Assembly: GCA_023419315.1 (NCBI GenBank)
Contig: JAEZYE010000009.1
Span: forward strand, 67,719 to 131,718
Length of the DNA stretch: 64,000 nucleotides
Source of the DNA: Pseudomonadota bacterium
GTDB lineage: Bacteria > Pseudomonadota > Gammaproteobacteria > Xanthomonadales > Xanthomonadaceae
Direction: 5' to 3'
Shown here: piece by piece, positions 17,323 through 26,156 of the stretch
Layout: every line of letters begins with the position of its first letter
Numbering within the stretch: the first letter of the stretch is position 1
Made by a program: the position numbers and the translations under genes
Notes under the pieces: model-generated
Told to the model about the DNA's origin: nothing
What the model saw: the letters and a program-made list of their open reading frames with translations, nothing else
Databases searched by the model: none

Positions 17323-18288
17323 TCAGAACACGTAGAGATTGCGCAACACCCATTGATCGCCGGCTGCGCGGTTCCGCGCCATGGTTTCGACGTAATAGTT
17401 CGTCACGATGCGGTGCGGATGCCGGCGCCATTGCACGCCCGGCCCGACCCCGAGGATGCGCTCCTTCGAATCCGGCTGCGCCTGCCCGTTGATGCGGTCC
17501 GCACTGATCTGGGCCAGGTGGTACATGCCCATGCCGACACGCCACCGGGGCGCCGTCGCGTACGACACGCTGAGGTTGTAGTGGAGTGCCTGGCCCGGCT
17601 GGAGATTGTCGACGGGCTCGGGAAACCGGGCCGCCACACGGGATTCGGGATCGTCACTCGTGCCGTTCCACAGGTACATCAGCCGGCCACTCAACTCCCA
17701 GGCCTCGTCGGGCCGCAGCGTGAACGCGTAATACGGCTGCACGCTGAAGTAATCGGCACCGAGGTTGAGCGGTGCACCCGCACGATATTCACCCCACGGC
17801 AGTGATACCGCCATCGCGAGGCGTGACGAGAACGGCTTGTCCAGCCAGGTCTTCCTGTTCCATTGCAGGTACACGCCAATGCTCGGATTTCCGATCCCGC
17901 TGTCGGCAAGCGCCGCACCTCCCAGCTGCAGATCCATGTCCAGCACGGGAACAATCACTTCGACGCCCGGGTTTCCGGACATCCATTCCTTTCGGCTGGT
18001 GTAGGCGTAGTGCAGCCGGTGCACCCACAGCGTGCGGTCGTAGTCGATATCGCGCCGGTGGCCATCCGCATCAAACGTTCGATCGGCGTCGAAGCGGCTG
18101 GCGCTCCATTGAAGCAGCGTGCCGACTCCACCGCCGCCGTCTTCAAAACTGGTCGCGCCCAGATTCACGCCGGGCAGCGTCAGATCAAGCGCAGCCGCCG
18201 TGGTGCAGCCGCACCCCAGCGCGAACAACAAAGCGACGCGCTGCCAGCGGTGATTGCAGCGGAATCGAATCCGGACAGACGCCGCCAT
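17323..18288 (-). CDS. Outer-membrane protein, phenol MetA-pathway transporter-like
   Basis: 321-residue predicted outer-membrane beta-barrel. A signal peptide (basic N terminus, VALLFALGCGC core, cleavage near TTAAA) is followed by alternating hydrophobic/polar strands and a C-terminal aromatic residue (NLYVF) suited to Bam recognition. The pattern resembles the 'putative MetA-pathway of phenol degradation' family, whose members are assumed to carry hydrophobic substrates. ATG 18288 has GGAAAG about ten bases upstream; in-frame ATGs at 18360/18363 lack one. Lies downstream of the MFS remnant, which may once have been its inner-membrane partner. Confidence 0.68.
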   Translation of the reverse strand: MAASVRIRFRCNHRWQRVALLFALGCGCTTAAALDLTLPGVNLGATSFEDGGGGVGTLLQWSASRFDADRTFDADGHRRDIDYDRTLWVHRLHYAYTSRKEWMSGNPGVEVIVPVLDMDLQLGGAALADSGIGNPSIGVYLQWNRKTWLDKPFSSRLAMAVSLPWGEYRAGAPLNLGADYFSVQPYYAFTLRPDEAWELSGRLMYLWNGTSDDPESRVAARFPEPVDNLQPGQALHYNLSVSYATAPRWRVGMGMYHLAQISADRINGQAQPDSKERILGVGPGVQWRRHPHRIVTNYYVETMARNRAAGDQWVLRNLYVF

Positions 18289-18374
18289 GACGCGCGTCTT
18301 TCCGGTTGTTCGTTGCAGAAGCGACAGCGCCATGCGATTCCAACCTGCGATCGCTTTCATCATCAAACGCGCAC

Positions 18375-18953
18375 TCACGCGCTGCGCTCCGGCAATGCGG
18401 GAGGAATCAGGCTTTCCTGGCGCTTTTCCCGGCGCCAGAGCAGCCAACCGCACGCAAACACCACCAGTTGCGTACAGGTCAGCGCGATGAAGCCGGCCTG
18501 GAACCCGACGCCCTGGTTGGCCTGGCCCTGCGCGAAGAAGCCGATGGCCCATCCCATGACGAGCGGCATGAACGCGGAGGCCAGCGCCCCCGCGCCGTTC
18601 ACGACGCCAAAGGTGCTGGCGATATGTTCCGGACGCGAGTGGTACTGCACGGTGCTGGGAATGGCCGGGCTCTGCAGTCCCCAGAAGAAGTTGGCCGCAA
18701 TCAGGCTGTACGCGGAGGAGTAGGGATCAGCGACGGCGATGGCGACCAGCACCGAAAGCGTGACGCCCAGGCTGCCGAACACGAAGATCAGCGGAACGCG
18801 TTCGCGCGGAATGCGATCAATCACAACGCCGCCGATCAACACGGCAAGCACGGTCGCGTACTGGGGCAGAGAAGCAAGCCAACCCATTTCCTTGATCGAG
18901 AAGCGAGGTATATGCCGATTTCCTTTCCACCCACCTTGGCGCCATACGGAAAA
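18375..18953 (-). pseudogene. C-terminal remnant of an MFS transporter
   Basis: The frame encodes the C-terminal six-helix half of a major facilitator, from an IKEMGWLASLPQYATVL segment typical of helix 7 through FFWGLQSPAIPSTVQYH and ASTFGVVNGAGALASAFMP to a basic tail. A complete MFS protein would need about 200 more N-terminal residues, but the frame closes at 18954 and no hydrophobic minus-strand frame exists between there and 19555. An internal ATG at 18887 would give 170 residues. The most economical reading is deletion of the 5' half; an ACS-type anion:cation symporter is the likely parent. Confidence 0.7.
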
Positions 18954-18956
18954 TCA

Positions 18957-19555
18957 GCTCGCACCTGCGATGTACTGCAGACTTTTTCCCAGTTCATTGC
19001 TTCGCCCCTTTAGTTTCATGAGAGAAACTTGGTATCGACATGGAAACTTCGGGAAGCAGGTAAGCAGCGGCTCTTCGGGAGCGTCAATACGACACCCGCT
19101 TACCGACAAAAATGCTCAAACACCGGAAATTTCCAGCGGTCGCGCGCAAGGCTTGTTTCCTTGGAATATCAATTCTTTCCGGTGCAATCGGGCTTGCGTC
19201 GCAGCGGTGCGCGTGCAATCGGATATTGCGGCGCGGCACGCGTCGCACTGCCTCATGCGGGCTGACGTACGCTCTTGGCCCGCGTTTCAATGCGACGGAT
19301 CGGTCGCATGTCCGGCCTCGTCGCGAACGCATTCGCAGGATTCGCCCGGGTGTCCGATGCGTGCAGCCGGGTCAGGCGCGCGCGGCGCATGACGAGCGAC
19401 AGGCGTGGCGCCCGCCTGGCTGCCGGAAGGCCGGCCGCGTCGCATGCACCTGTCGACCGCACCCCCGACCGGTCCGCTCAAGCACGTTTGAGGTTGGCGG
19501 TCCAGCCTCTTCCGAGGGGATGTCAGTCACGACGGCCCGCCTATAATCGGCCCCG
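18957..19555. other. Gene-free stretch between MFS remnant and DedA fusion
   Basis: About 600 bases with no convincing reading frame on either strand; several short frames exist but are arginine-rich and unlike the neighbours. The left half is visibly richer in A and T than surrounding genes. It may hold eroded DNA left by the event that removed the 5' half of the MFS gene, plus the promoter of the gene at 19556. Confidence 0.5.
19542..19547 (+). promoter_or_regulatory. Consensus -10 box nine bases before a start codon
   Basis: TATAAT, a perfect -10 hexamer. The last T is nine bases before ATG 19556, so the expected start point is 19554-19556 and the transcript would be leaderless or nearly so. 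No clear -35 hexamer is seen at 16-18 bases spacing. Confidence 0.6.
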
Positions 19556-21598
19556 ATGAATTCTTCCTGGTTCGACTCGCTGCTGGCCTGGATCGGTGCG
19601 CATCCGGTGGCCGCAGGCGCCGTGATCTTCGCCATCGCCTTCTGCGATGCGGTCATCGTGCTGGGGGCGATCGTGCCGGCGCTGCCGCTGCTGTTCGCCG
19701 TCGGTGTGTTGATCGGCCTGGGCGAAATCTCCGGACCGTATGCGCTGGTCAGCGCGGCGCTGGGAGCGCTGGCGGGCGACGGCATCAGCTTCTGGGTGGG
19801 CCATCGCTGGGGCCCGCAGCTGCGGGCGCACTGGCCCTTCAGCAAGTATCCGCAACTGCTCGATCGCGGCGAGGTGCTGTTCCGCCGCAACGCCATCAAG
19901 AGCATCCTCATCGCCCGCTACGTCGGGCCTATCCGGCCGTTCGTTCCGGCGGTGGCCGGCATGCTGCAGATGCCGATGAAGCGCTATCTGCCCGCAAGCC
20001 TGCTGGCGGCGATCTCCTGGGCGGCGTTGTTCCTGCTGCCGGGCTGGGTCTTCGGCCACGCCTACGATGCCGTGGCCGCCGTGGCCGGACGGCTCGGCCT
20101 GGTGCTCGGGTTGCTGCTGGTCGTGCTGGCGCTGGCGTGGGCGATCGTGCTCTACGGTTACCGCTGGTTCGCCGCGCATGCCGACGCCCTGCTCGCGCGG
20201 GCGCTGGCGTGGTCGCATGCGCATCCGGTGCTGGGCCGCTATTCGGCGGCGCTGTTCGACCCCAAGCGGCGCGAGTCGGTGCCGCTGGCGCTGCTGGCAA
20301 TCCTGTTGCTGGCGATCGTGTGGGTCTGGTTCGCCTTCCTGATCCTGGTGATCGGGCACGGTGAACCGCTCGGCGTGGACCTGGCCGTGCACGAGATGAT
20401 GCTGGCGCTGCGCAACCCGCTGGCTGATTACCCGCTTGCCGCGCTGGCCTCGCTGGGCGATGAGCAGGTGCTGGCGCCGGCGAGCCTGCTGGTGCTGCTG
20501 TACCTGTGCTGGCGCAAGCGCTGGATGGCGGCGGCGCATTGGCTGGCCGCGCTGGCGTTCGGTCTGGCGCTGACGGCCTGGCTGGGCGCTTCGGTGGATA
20601 TCCCGAAGCCGCCCTCGGTGAGCAGCGGCTTCGGCTTTCCGTCGATCGCGGTGACCATGTCGACGATCACCTTCGGCTTCTTCGCGGTGCTGATCGCGCG
20701 GGAACTGCCGGGCCGGCAGCGCGTCTGGCCTTATCTGGTTTCCGGCTTCGTGGTCGCGCTGATCGGCTTCGCCCGCATCTACCTGGGCGCGCACTGGCTG
20801 AGCGACATCATCGGCGGGATGCTGTTCGGCATCGTGTGGCTGCTGATCCTCGGCATCGCGTATCGCCGACGCACGGTGCGTTCGTTCTGGATCACGCCGC
20901 TGGGCTGGCTGTTCTACGGCGCGTTCGTGGTCGCGGCGCTCTGGCATGCGCCGCGCAATGTCGAACACATGCTGGCGCAGTTCGAAGCACCCGTGCCCGT
21001 ACGGATGCTGGCACTGGATGACTGGTGGCAACGGCGCTGGGCCGAATTGCCCGGACGCCGCAATGAATTCGACGATGAACAGCGCTGGCCGCTCGATGTC
21101 CAGGTCGCCGGGCCGCTGGCGCCATTGCAGGCGCGACTGGAGGCCGCCGGCTGGCGCGTGCAGCCGCAGGCCGGCTGGGAGGATTCGCTGAACCTGCTCG
21201 ACACCGATTTGCCGGCGTCACGGCAACCGGTGTTGCCGGCGACGCTGGACACGCGCGCGGAGTCTTTGCTGATGGTGCGTGACGGCGGCCAGCCCGGCAT
21301 GCGCTTCGTACTGCGCCTGTGGCCGGCCAACACGTTGCTGCAACCGGGCGAGACGCCGCTGTGGATTGGCAGTGCGCAGGTGCTCAAGCACCAGCAGGCG
21401 TTTGGTCTGGTCGGCATGTGGCGGCCGCTGCGCGAGGCCGACGCCGCGCTGCTCGCGGTGAGCGCCGCGACCGCTTCGCTTGAACACCGGATCGATACGC
21501 ATCCGGGGTCGAGGCTGCCGGTATTGCGCCTGCGCACCGACGTGGCGCTGAAAGCGCCCGCCGTGAATACTCCCGCGCGCCGCCCGTCAGGCGACTGA
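19556..21598 (+). CDS. DedA - PAP2 - LssY_C fusion membrane protein
   Basis: 680-residue inner-membrane protein. Residues about 1-205 form a DedA domain (FWVGHRWG, IARYVGPIRPFVPAVAGM); 245-460 a PAP2-type phosphatase domain; 470-670 an LssY C-terminal domain. DedA proteins act in lipid-carrier recycling and membrane homeostasis; PAP2 domains dephosphorylate lipid phosphates. Here the PAP2 signature is damaged: the usual PSGH reads PSIA, the K-x6-RP motif is not recognisable, and only RIYLGAHWLSD is kept. The architecture itself is known in proteobacteria. No Shine-Dalgarno is present; a TATAAT close to the ATG suggests leaderless translation. Confidence 0.87.
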   Translation: MNSSWFDSLLAWIGAHPVAAGAVIFAIAFCDAVIVLGAIVPALPLLFAVGVLIGLGEISGPYALVSAALGALAGDGISFWVGHRWGPQLRAHWPFSKYPQLLDRGEVLFRRNAIKSILIARYVGPIRPFVPAVAGMLQMPMKRYLPASLLAAISWAALFLLPGWVFGHAYDAVAAVAGRLGLVLGLLLVVLALAWAIVLYGYRWFAAHADALLARALAWSHAHPVLGRYSAALFDPKRRESVPLALLAILLLAIVWVWFAFLILVIGHGEPLGVDLAVHEMMLALRNPLADYPLAALASLGDEQVLAPASLLVLLYLCWRKRWMAAAHWLAALAFGLALTAWLGASVDIPKPPSVSSGFGFPSIAVTMSTITFGFFAVLIARELPGRQRVWPYLVSGFVVALIGFARIYLGAHWLSDIIGGMLFGIVWLLILGIAYRRRTVRSFWITPLGWLFYGAFVVAALWHAPRNVEHMLAQFEAPVPVRMLALDDWWQRRWAELPGRRNEFDDEQRWPLDVQVAGPLAPLQARLEAAGWRVQPQAGWEDSLNLLDTDLPASRQPVLPATLDTRAESLLMVRDGGQPGMRFVLRLWPANTLLQPGETPLWIGSAQVLKHQQAFGLVGMWRPLREADAALLAVSAATASLEHRIDTHPGSRLPVLRLRTDVALKAPAVNTPARRPSGD

Positions 21599-22168
21599 TC
21601 AGGCAATCGCCGCCAGCATGCGGTCCAGTCGCGCGTGCGGGTCATCTTCCTGCAGCAACTGCACGCGCTGCGCCGGACTCAACGGCAACAGTTCGGCCAA
21701 ACGCCAGCCCACCCACGACGCACTGTCGATCTGCGCCGGCGAAATCAGCGTCATGTCGGCGCCCGCCTGCTCCAGCAGGGTTTGCAACAGTGTCGCCAGC
21801 AGGCCGTGTTCGGGCCGCAGTTCGTCATCGGGATCCGGATCACTCCAGCGCACCTCGCCGACGATCAAGCCGTTGTCGCGAACGCGCGTGCGCATGACGT
21901 GGAAACGGCGCGCGCCACGCACGCGCAGCGACAGCAGGCCATCGGTGCCGGTGTCGAAATCCTCGATCAGCGCTTCGGCGCCCCATGCGGCCGGGGTCGC
22001 CGGTTGCCCGGCCTCCTGTCCGTCCAGAATCAGGCAGACGCCGAAGCCGCTGCCGCTGCGCCCGCAATCGCGCACCAGATCGAGATAGCGGCGTTCGAAC
22101 ACGCGCAGTCCCAGCGCGGCGCCCGGCACCAGCACGGTGTGCAGCGGAAACAGCGGCAAGGTGTCCAT
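21599..22168 (-). CDS. LON substrate-binding domain protein
   Basis: 189-residue cytosolic protein consisting of a Lon N-terminal (LAN) domain without ATPase or protease parts. It begins MDTLPLFPLHTVLVPGA, the classical start of the family, followed by LRVFERRYLDLV. The start at ATG 22168, four bases after the mpl stop, is preferred over an upstream ATG inside mpl. Stand-alone LON-domain proteins are widespread and of unknown function. Its stop abuts that of the convergent DedA fusion gene. Confidence 0.88.
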   Translation of the reverse strand: MDTLPLFPLHTVLVPGAALGLRVFERRYLDLVRDCGRSGSGFGVCLILDGQEAGQPATPAAWGAEALIEDFDTGTDGLLSLRVRGARRFHVMRTRVRDNGLIVGEVRWSDPDPDDELRPEHGLLATLLQTLLEQAGADMTLISPAQIDSASWVGWRLAELLPLSPAQRVQLLQEDDPHARLDRMLAAIA

Positions 22169-22172
22169 CGGC

Positions 22173-23537
22173 TCAGGCCACATCCCTCAACGCGGCCAGA
22201 AAGCGGCGCGGGGCGCCGTCGAATCCGCCGTTGGACATGAAGACGACGTGGTCGCCATCGCGGACGATTTCACGCAATGCCGCGATCAGCGCATCGGCGT
22301 CCGGCACGGTGCGCGCTTCGCCGCGAATCGCCGCCACGACCTTGCCTGCATCCCACGGCAATTCCGGGCGATGCAGGAAGACCACGGCGTCGGCGATGTC
22401 CAGCGAAGGCGCGAGCGCATCAGCATGCGCGCCCAACCGCATCGAGTTGCTGCGCGGTTCCATCGCCACCACGATGCGGGCGTCGCCGACCTTGGCGCGC
22501 AGGCCTTCCAGCGTGGTGTGGATCGCCGTCGGGTGATGGGCGAAATCGTCATAGATCGTGACGCCGGCCTGTTCGCCGATCACTTCCAGCCGGCGCTTCA
22601 CGCTGCGGAACCGGGCAAGCGAAGGCGCCACGGCGGCAACGTCGACACCGACTGCATGAACCGCCGCCAGTGCGGCCAGACCGTTCAGCACGTTGTGCCG
22701 GCCCAGCAGCGGCCAATGCACTTCCGTCACCGCCTCACCGCGATGCTGCACGACGAACGCGCTGCCATCCTCGCGCAGCAGGCGCGCGCTCCATTCCATC
22801 GAGACATCGAAGCCGAAGCGTTCCACCGGCGTCCAGCATCCCATCGCCAGCACTTCGGCCAGGCGGGCATCCTCGCCGTTGACGATCAACCGCCCACGCT
22901 GCGGTACGGTGCGCACCAGATGGTGGAACTGGCGCTGGATGGCCGCGACATCGGGAAAGATGTCGGCGTGGTCGTACTCGAGGTTGTTGAGAATCGCCAC
23001 CAGCGGGCGGTAGTGGACGAACTTGCTGCGCTTGTCGAAGAACGCGGTGTCGTACTCGTCCGCTTCGACCACGAACTCGCGGCCCCCGCCGACACGCGCC
23101 GACACGCCGAAATCCTCCGCCACGCCACCAATCAGGAAACCCGGCTCGCGACCGGCCGCTTCAAGCAGGTAGGTCAGGATGGTCGTTGTCGTGGTCTTGC
23201 CGTGCGTGCCGGCGACGGCGAGCGTGTCGCGGCCCGGCAGCACCCGCTCGGACAACCATTGCGCGCCGGAAATGTAGCGGCGCCCTTCATCGAGCACGGC
23301 CTCGACCGCGGCGTTGCCGCGCGAGAGCGCGTTGCCGATCACGATTTCGTCGCAGTCGGCGGAGATATTCCGCGGCTGATAACCCTGCGCCAGCGCAATG
23401 CCGAGCTGTTCCAACTGGGTGGACATCGGCGGATAGATCGCCTGATCACTGCCTTCGACGTCGTGTCCGAGTTCGCGCGCGAGCGCGGCGACACCGCCCA
23501 TGAAAGTGCCGGCAATACCGAGAATGTGGATCTTCAA
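22173..23537 (-). CDS. mpl: UDP-MurNAc:L-Ala-gamma-D-Glu-meso-DAP ligase
   Basis: 454-residue cytosolic Mur ligase of cell-wall recycling that reattaches the recovered tripeptide to UDP-MurNAc. It starts MKIHILGIAGTFMGGVAALA (Mpl-type, with TFMGG), has the ATP P-loop AGTHGKTTTT, the carbamylated-Lys region and DDFAHHPTAI in the C-terminal domain. Length fits E. coli Mpl (457). Likely co-transcribed with the downstream LON-domain gene. Confidence 0.95.
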   Translation of the reverse strand: MKIHILGIAGTFMGGVAALARELGHDVEGSDQAIYPPMSTQLEQLGIALAQGYQPRNISADCDEIVIGNALSRGNAAVEAVLDEGRRYISGAQWLSERVLPGRDTLAVAGTHGKTTTTTILTYLLEAAGREPGFLIGGVAEDFGVSARVGGGREFVVEADEYDTAFFDKRSKFVHYRPLVAILNNLEYDHADIFPDVAAIQRQFHHLVRTVPQRGRLIVNGEDARLAEVLAMGCWTPVERFGFDVSMEWSARLLREDGSAFVVQHRGEAVTEVHWPLLGRHNVLNGLAALAAVHAVGVDVAAVAPSLARFRSVKRRLEVIGEQAGVTIYDDFAHHPTAIHTTLEGLRAKVGDARIVVAMEPRSNSMRLGAHADALAPSLDIADAVVFLHRPELPWDAGKVVAAIRGEARTVPDADALIAALREIVRDGDHVVFMSNGGFDGAPRRFLAALRDVA

Positions 23538-23631
23538 GACCGCGTTTCCGTGACAGGTGGCGGCACTTTAGCCGAGCACGCGCGCTTCGGCACGATGCCG
23601 CACGCACAGGCCGGCCGCGGCGTGGCGGCGT

Positions 23632-25338
23632 TCAGCGGGCGAACTCCAGCGCATCCAGGTCCAGGCGGCCGGATTCAGCCCGGATCACCAGCGTGTTGCG
23701 GCCGGCTTCGAGTGCGAACGGCGCCGATGCACGGCCGGGCATGAGCTCACCGGCCGGCTCGCCGTTGATTGTCAGCGACAGCCTGCCGTCGCCCTGCGCA
23801 CGGGCGGTCAGCCGGTACTGCCCGGCCTGTTGTGCGGAGAAGCTGTACTTGAGCCATTCGCCGGGACGCATGTCGGTCACGCGGAACCCGCTTCCCGCCG
23901 GTGCAAGATCGACACCGTCGTTGCGATAGGCCTTGGCCGGATTCCAGATCACCCACTCGCCGCCATCGGTGATGTGGTGATCGGCCGGCGTGTCATCGTG
24001 ATAGGCGACGCCATTGCGCCCCATGTCGAAATCCACCGCTGCGATGCGACCGCCCGTGCGTCCAATCAGATGCGCCTTGAACGGCACCGACTGATCCGAA
24101 TGCGGCGCGCGGAACAGCGCATCGATGACGTCCGGATGCACGACGTTGTTTTCGTGACGGATGTCGTGGCGCGCGAATCGCATCAGCGCTTCTTCGGCTT
24201 CGCGCGCACTGGGCTTCGGGCCTTCACCGCGCCAGTACGCCAGCAATTTGAAATAGCCGGGATTGGGGCGTATTTCCAGCGGATTGTTGTAGCGGATTTT
24301 CTTCAGCGGCCACCACGCCCAGCCGATGCCTTCGCCTTCGGCCAGTGCGACGGTGCGTGCGAACCAGTCGTTCGAATTCTCGCCGGTTTCACCGAGCCAC
24401 AGCGGAATACCGTGCTTCTCGCGCAGGGCCAGAATGTCGGCGATGCTTTCGCGCGTGGTCACCGACCAGTACTTGTGGAAGCTCAGGACGAGGTTGTCGT
24501 CCCACAGGCCGGCATCGAGTACGCCGCGATAGTTGCCGCCCCAGCAATTGCCCTCGATGACGATCATGTGCCGCGTGTCCACCTCGCGGATGGCCGCCGT
24601 GGTGCGCATCAGCAGTTCGCGCAGCGGCGCGTTGCCGGTTTCGTTGCAGCCGTTCTTGTCGGCGGGGTCGGCGAAGCCCCAGTTGGGCTCGTTGATGATG
24701 TCGTAGGCGCCGATGTAGGGCTCGTCCTTGTAGCGCTCGGCCAGCTTGCGCCACAGCGCGACCATCTTGTCCTGATGGCGACGGTCTTCCCACAGTGAAG
24801 GGAGCGCCGGATCGCGGTCGGAAATGTTGATGTCGTTGCCCTGCCCGCCGGGTGCCGCGTGCAGATCGAGGATCAGGTAGAGATCGTTCGCCTTGGCCCA
24901 GCGCAGCAGTTCATCGGTGCGACGGAAGCCTTCTTCGATCCAGGTCTGTCCGCCGGCCACCGGTTCCTCATCGACCGGCAGCGTGTACAGCGCGTAATGC
25001 ATCGGCAGGCGGATGGAATTGAAACCCCACTGCGCCATTGCATCGATGTCGGCCTTGGTGGTGTGGTTGTCGCGCCACGCCTGATAAAAGGCTTCGGTCT
25101 TCTCCGGGCCGATGAGTTCGTTGACGCGCGCACGGATCACCTGCTGCGTGCCCAGTTGCGGCACCTCCAGCATGTAGCCTTCCTGCAGCATCCATCCGCC
25201 CAGGCCCATGCCGCGCAGGATGACCGGACGCCCACTCGCATCGACGATTTCACGGCCTTGCACGCGCAGGAAATCCTTGGCGTGCAATGGCGACACCAGG
25301 CACCACAGAGCCAGGAGCAATCCGATGGGTTTCATCAT
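23632..25338 (-). CDS. Secreted GH5 glycoside hydrolase with C-terminal CBM
   Basis: 568-residue exported enzyme. Signal peptide residues 1-20 (LLLALWCLVSPLHA). A GH5 (beta/alpha)8 domain covers about 25-370: NSIRLPMHYALY, acid/base Glu in YDIINEPNWG and nucleophile Glu in WLGETGENS. Residues about 440-568 form a beta-sandwich resembling CBM6/35 modules (MRPGEWLKYSF, YRLTARAQGDG, LDLDALEF). Likely an endo-beta-glucanase or mannanase acting on plant or microbial polysaccharide; the exact substrate cannot be read. GAGGGA lies six bases before the tandem ATGs. A single gene not clustered with other glycosidases. Confidence 0.87.
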   Translation of the reverse strand: MMKPIGLLLALWCLVSPLHAKDFLRVQGREIVDASGRPVILRGMGLGGWMLQEGYMLEVPQLGTQQVIRARVNELIGPEKTEAFYQAWRDNHTTKADIDAMAQWGFNSIRLPMHYALYTLPVDEEPVAGGQTWIEEGFRRTDELLRWAKANDLYLILDLHAAPGGQGNDINISDRDPALPSLWEDRRHQDKMVALWRKLAERYKDEPYIGAYDIINEPNWGFADPADKNGCNETGNAPLRELLMRTTAAIREVDTRHMIVIEGNCWGGNYRGVLDAGLWDDNLVLSFHKYWSVTTRESIADILALREKHGIPLWLGETGENSNDWFARTVALAEGEGIGWAWWPLKKIRYNNPLEIRPNPGYFKLLAYWRGEGPKPSAREAEEALMRFARHDIRHENNVVHPDVIDALFRAPHSDQSVPFKAHLIGRTGGRIAAVDFDMGRNGVAYHDDTPADHHITDGGEWVIWNPAKAYRNDGVDLAPAGSGFRVTDMRPGEWLKYSFSAQQAGQYRLTARAQGDGRLSLTINGEPAGELMPGRASAPFALEAGRNTLVIRAESGRLDLDALEFAR

Positions 25339-25459
25339 CCGCGTTCCCTCTGCGCCGGAATGGCGACGTGCGGGGATTGTGCGGCATTCATGCGATGGGT
25401 TTGCGAACCCGTCGCAGCGACCCTGGCCATTGCGGCCAGGGCGTGATGCACTGCGGCGC

Positions 25460-26038
25460 TTAGCCGACTTCCTTCGCCGGCGAAAGCGCTTCGATCAGGC
25501 GGCTGAAGACTTCATCCAGCGTGCCGACCCCGTCCACGACGGTGAGCTGTCCGTGCTGGCGGTAATACTCGATCACCGGCGCGGTCTGGCTGGTGTACTT
25601 GTCCAGGCGATTGCGCACGACTTCCGGTGAATCGTCGTCGCGGCCCTCGGCCTTGGCGCGTCCGGCGATGCGTTCGACCAGTAGGTCCGACGGCACGTCG
25701 AGCTGGACCGCATAGTCCATCGGCTGACCGATCTTCTGCAGGAGCGTGCCAAGTGCGTTCGCCTGCGCCTGGTTGCGCGGATAACCGTCCAGAATGAAAC
25801 CGTTGGCGGTGTCCGGACGGGCGAAGCGATCTTCCAGCATGCCCAGCAGGATCTCGTCACTGACGAAATCGCCACGCGCCATGATTTCCTTCGCCTGCAG
25901 ACCGAGCGGGCTGCCGGCCGCGACTTCCGCACGCAGCAGGTCGCCGGTGGAGATGTGTGGAACCTGCAGATATTCCTTGAGGCGCGCCGCCTGAGTGCCC
26001 TTGCCCGAGCCGGGCGGGCCCAGTAGAACCAATCGCAT
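25460..26038 (-). CDS. adk: Adenylate kinase, short-lid form
   Basis: 192-residue cytosolic enzyme, ATP + AMP to 2 ADP. P-loop GPPGSGKGTQA, AMP site ISTGDLLRAEV, FILDGYPRNQAQA and the lid arginines near ERIAGRAKAEGRDDD are present. It lacks the roughly 27-residue long LID insertion of E. coli Adk, which agrees with the short adk of xanthomonads. Divergent from the PPi-phosphofructokinase gene, 118 bases away, sharing the control region. Confidence 0.95.
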   Translation of the reverse strand: MRLVLLGPPGSGKGTQAARLKEYLQVPHISTGDLLRAEVAAGSPLGLQAKEIMARGDFVSDEILLGMLEDRFARPDTANGFILDGYPRNQAQANALGTLLQKIGQPMDYAVQLDVPSDLLVERIAGRAKAEGRDDDSPEVVRNRLDKYTSQTAPVIEYYRQHGQLTVVDGVGTLDEVFSRLIEALSPAKEVG

Positions 26039-26156
26039 CGTGTAACTCCCGAACCAGAATTAGCGGCGATGCCGGGCGGCGGGTGGGTCCGCGCCTCGCT
26101 GCATCGCGTCATCCGTGGGAAGCTTACCGCATCCAGGCAACCCGGAACGAACGGAA

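Noticed and set aside
22137..23744. 535-residue frame antisense to mpl
   Set aside because: Mpl motifs on the minus strand are unambiguous.
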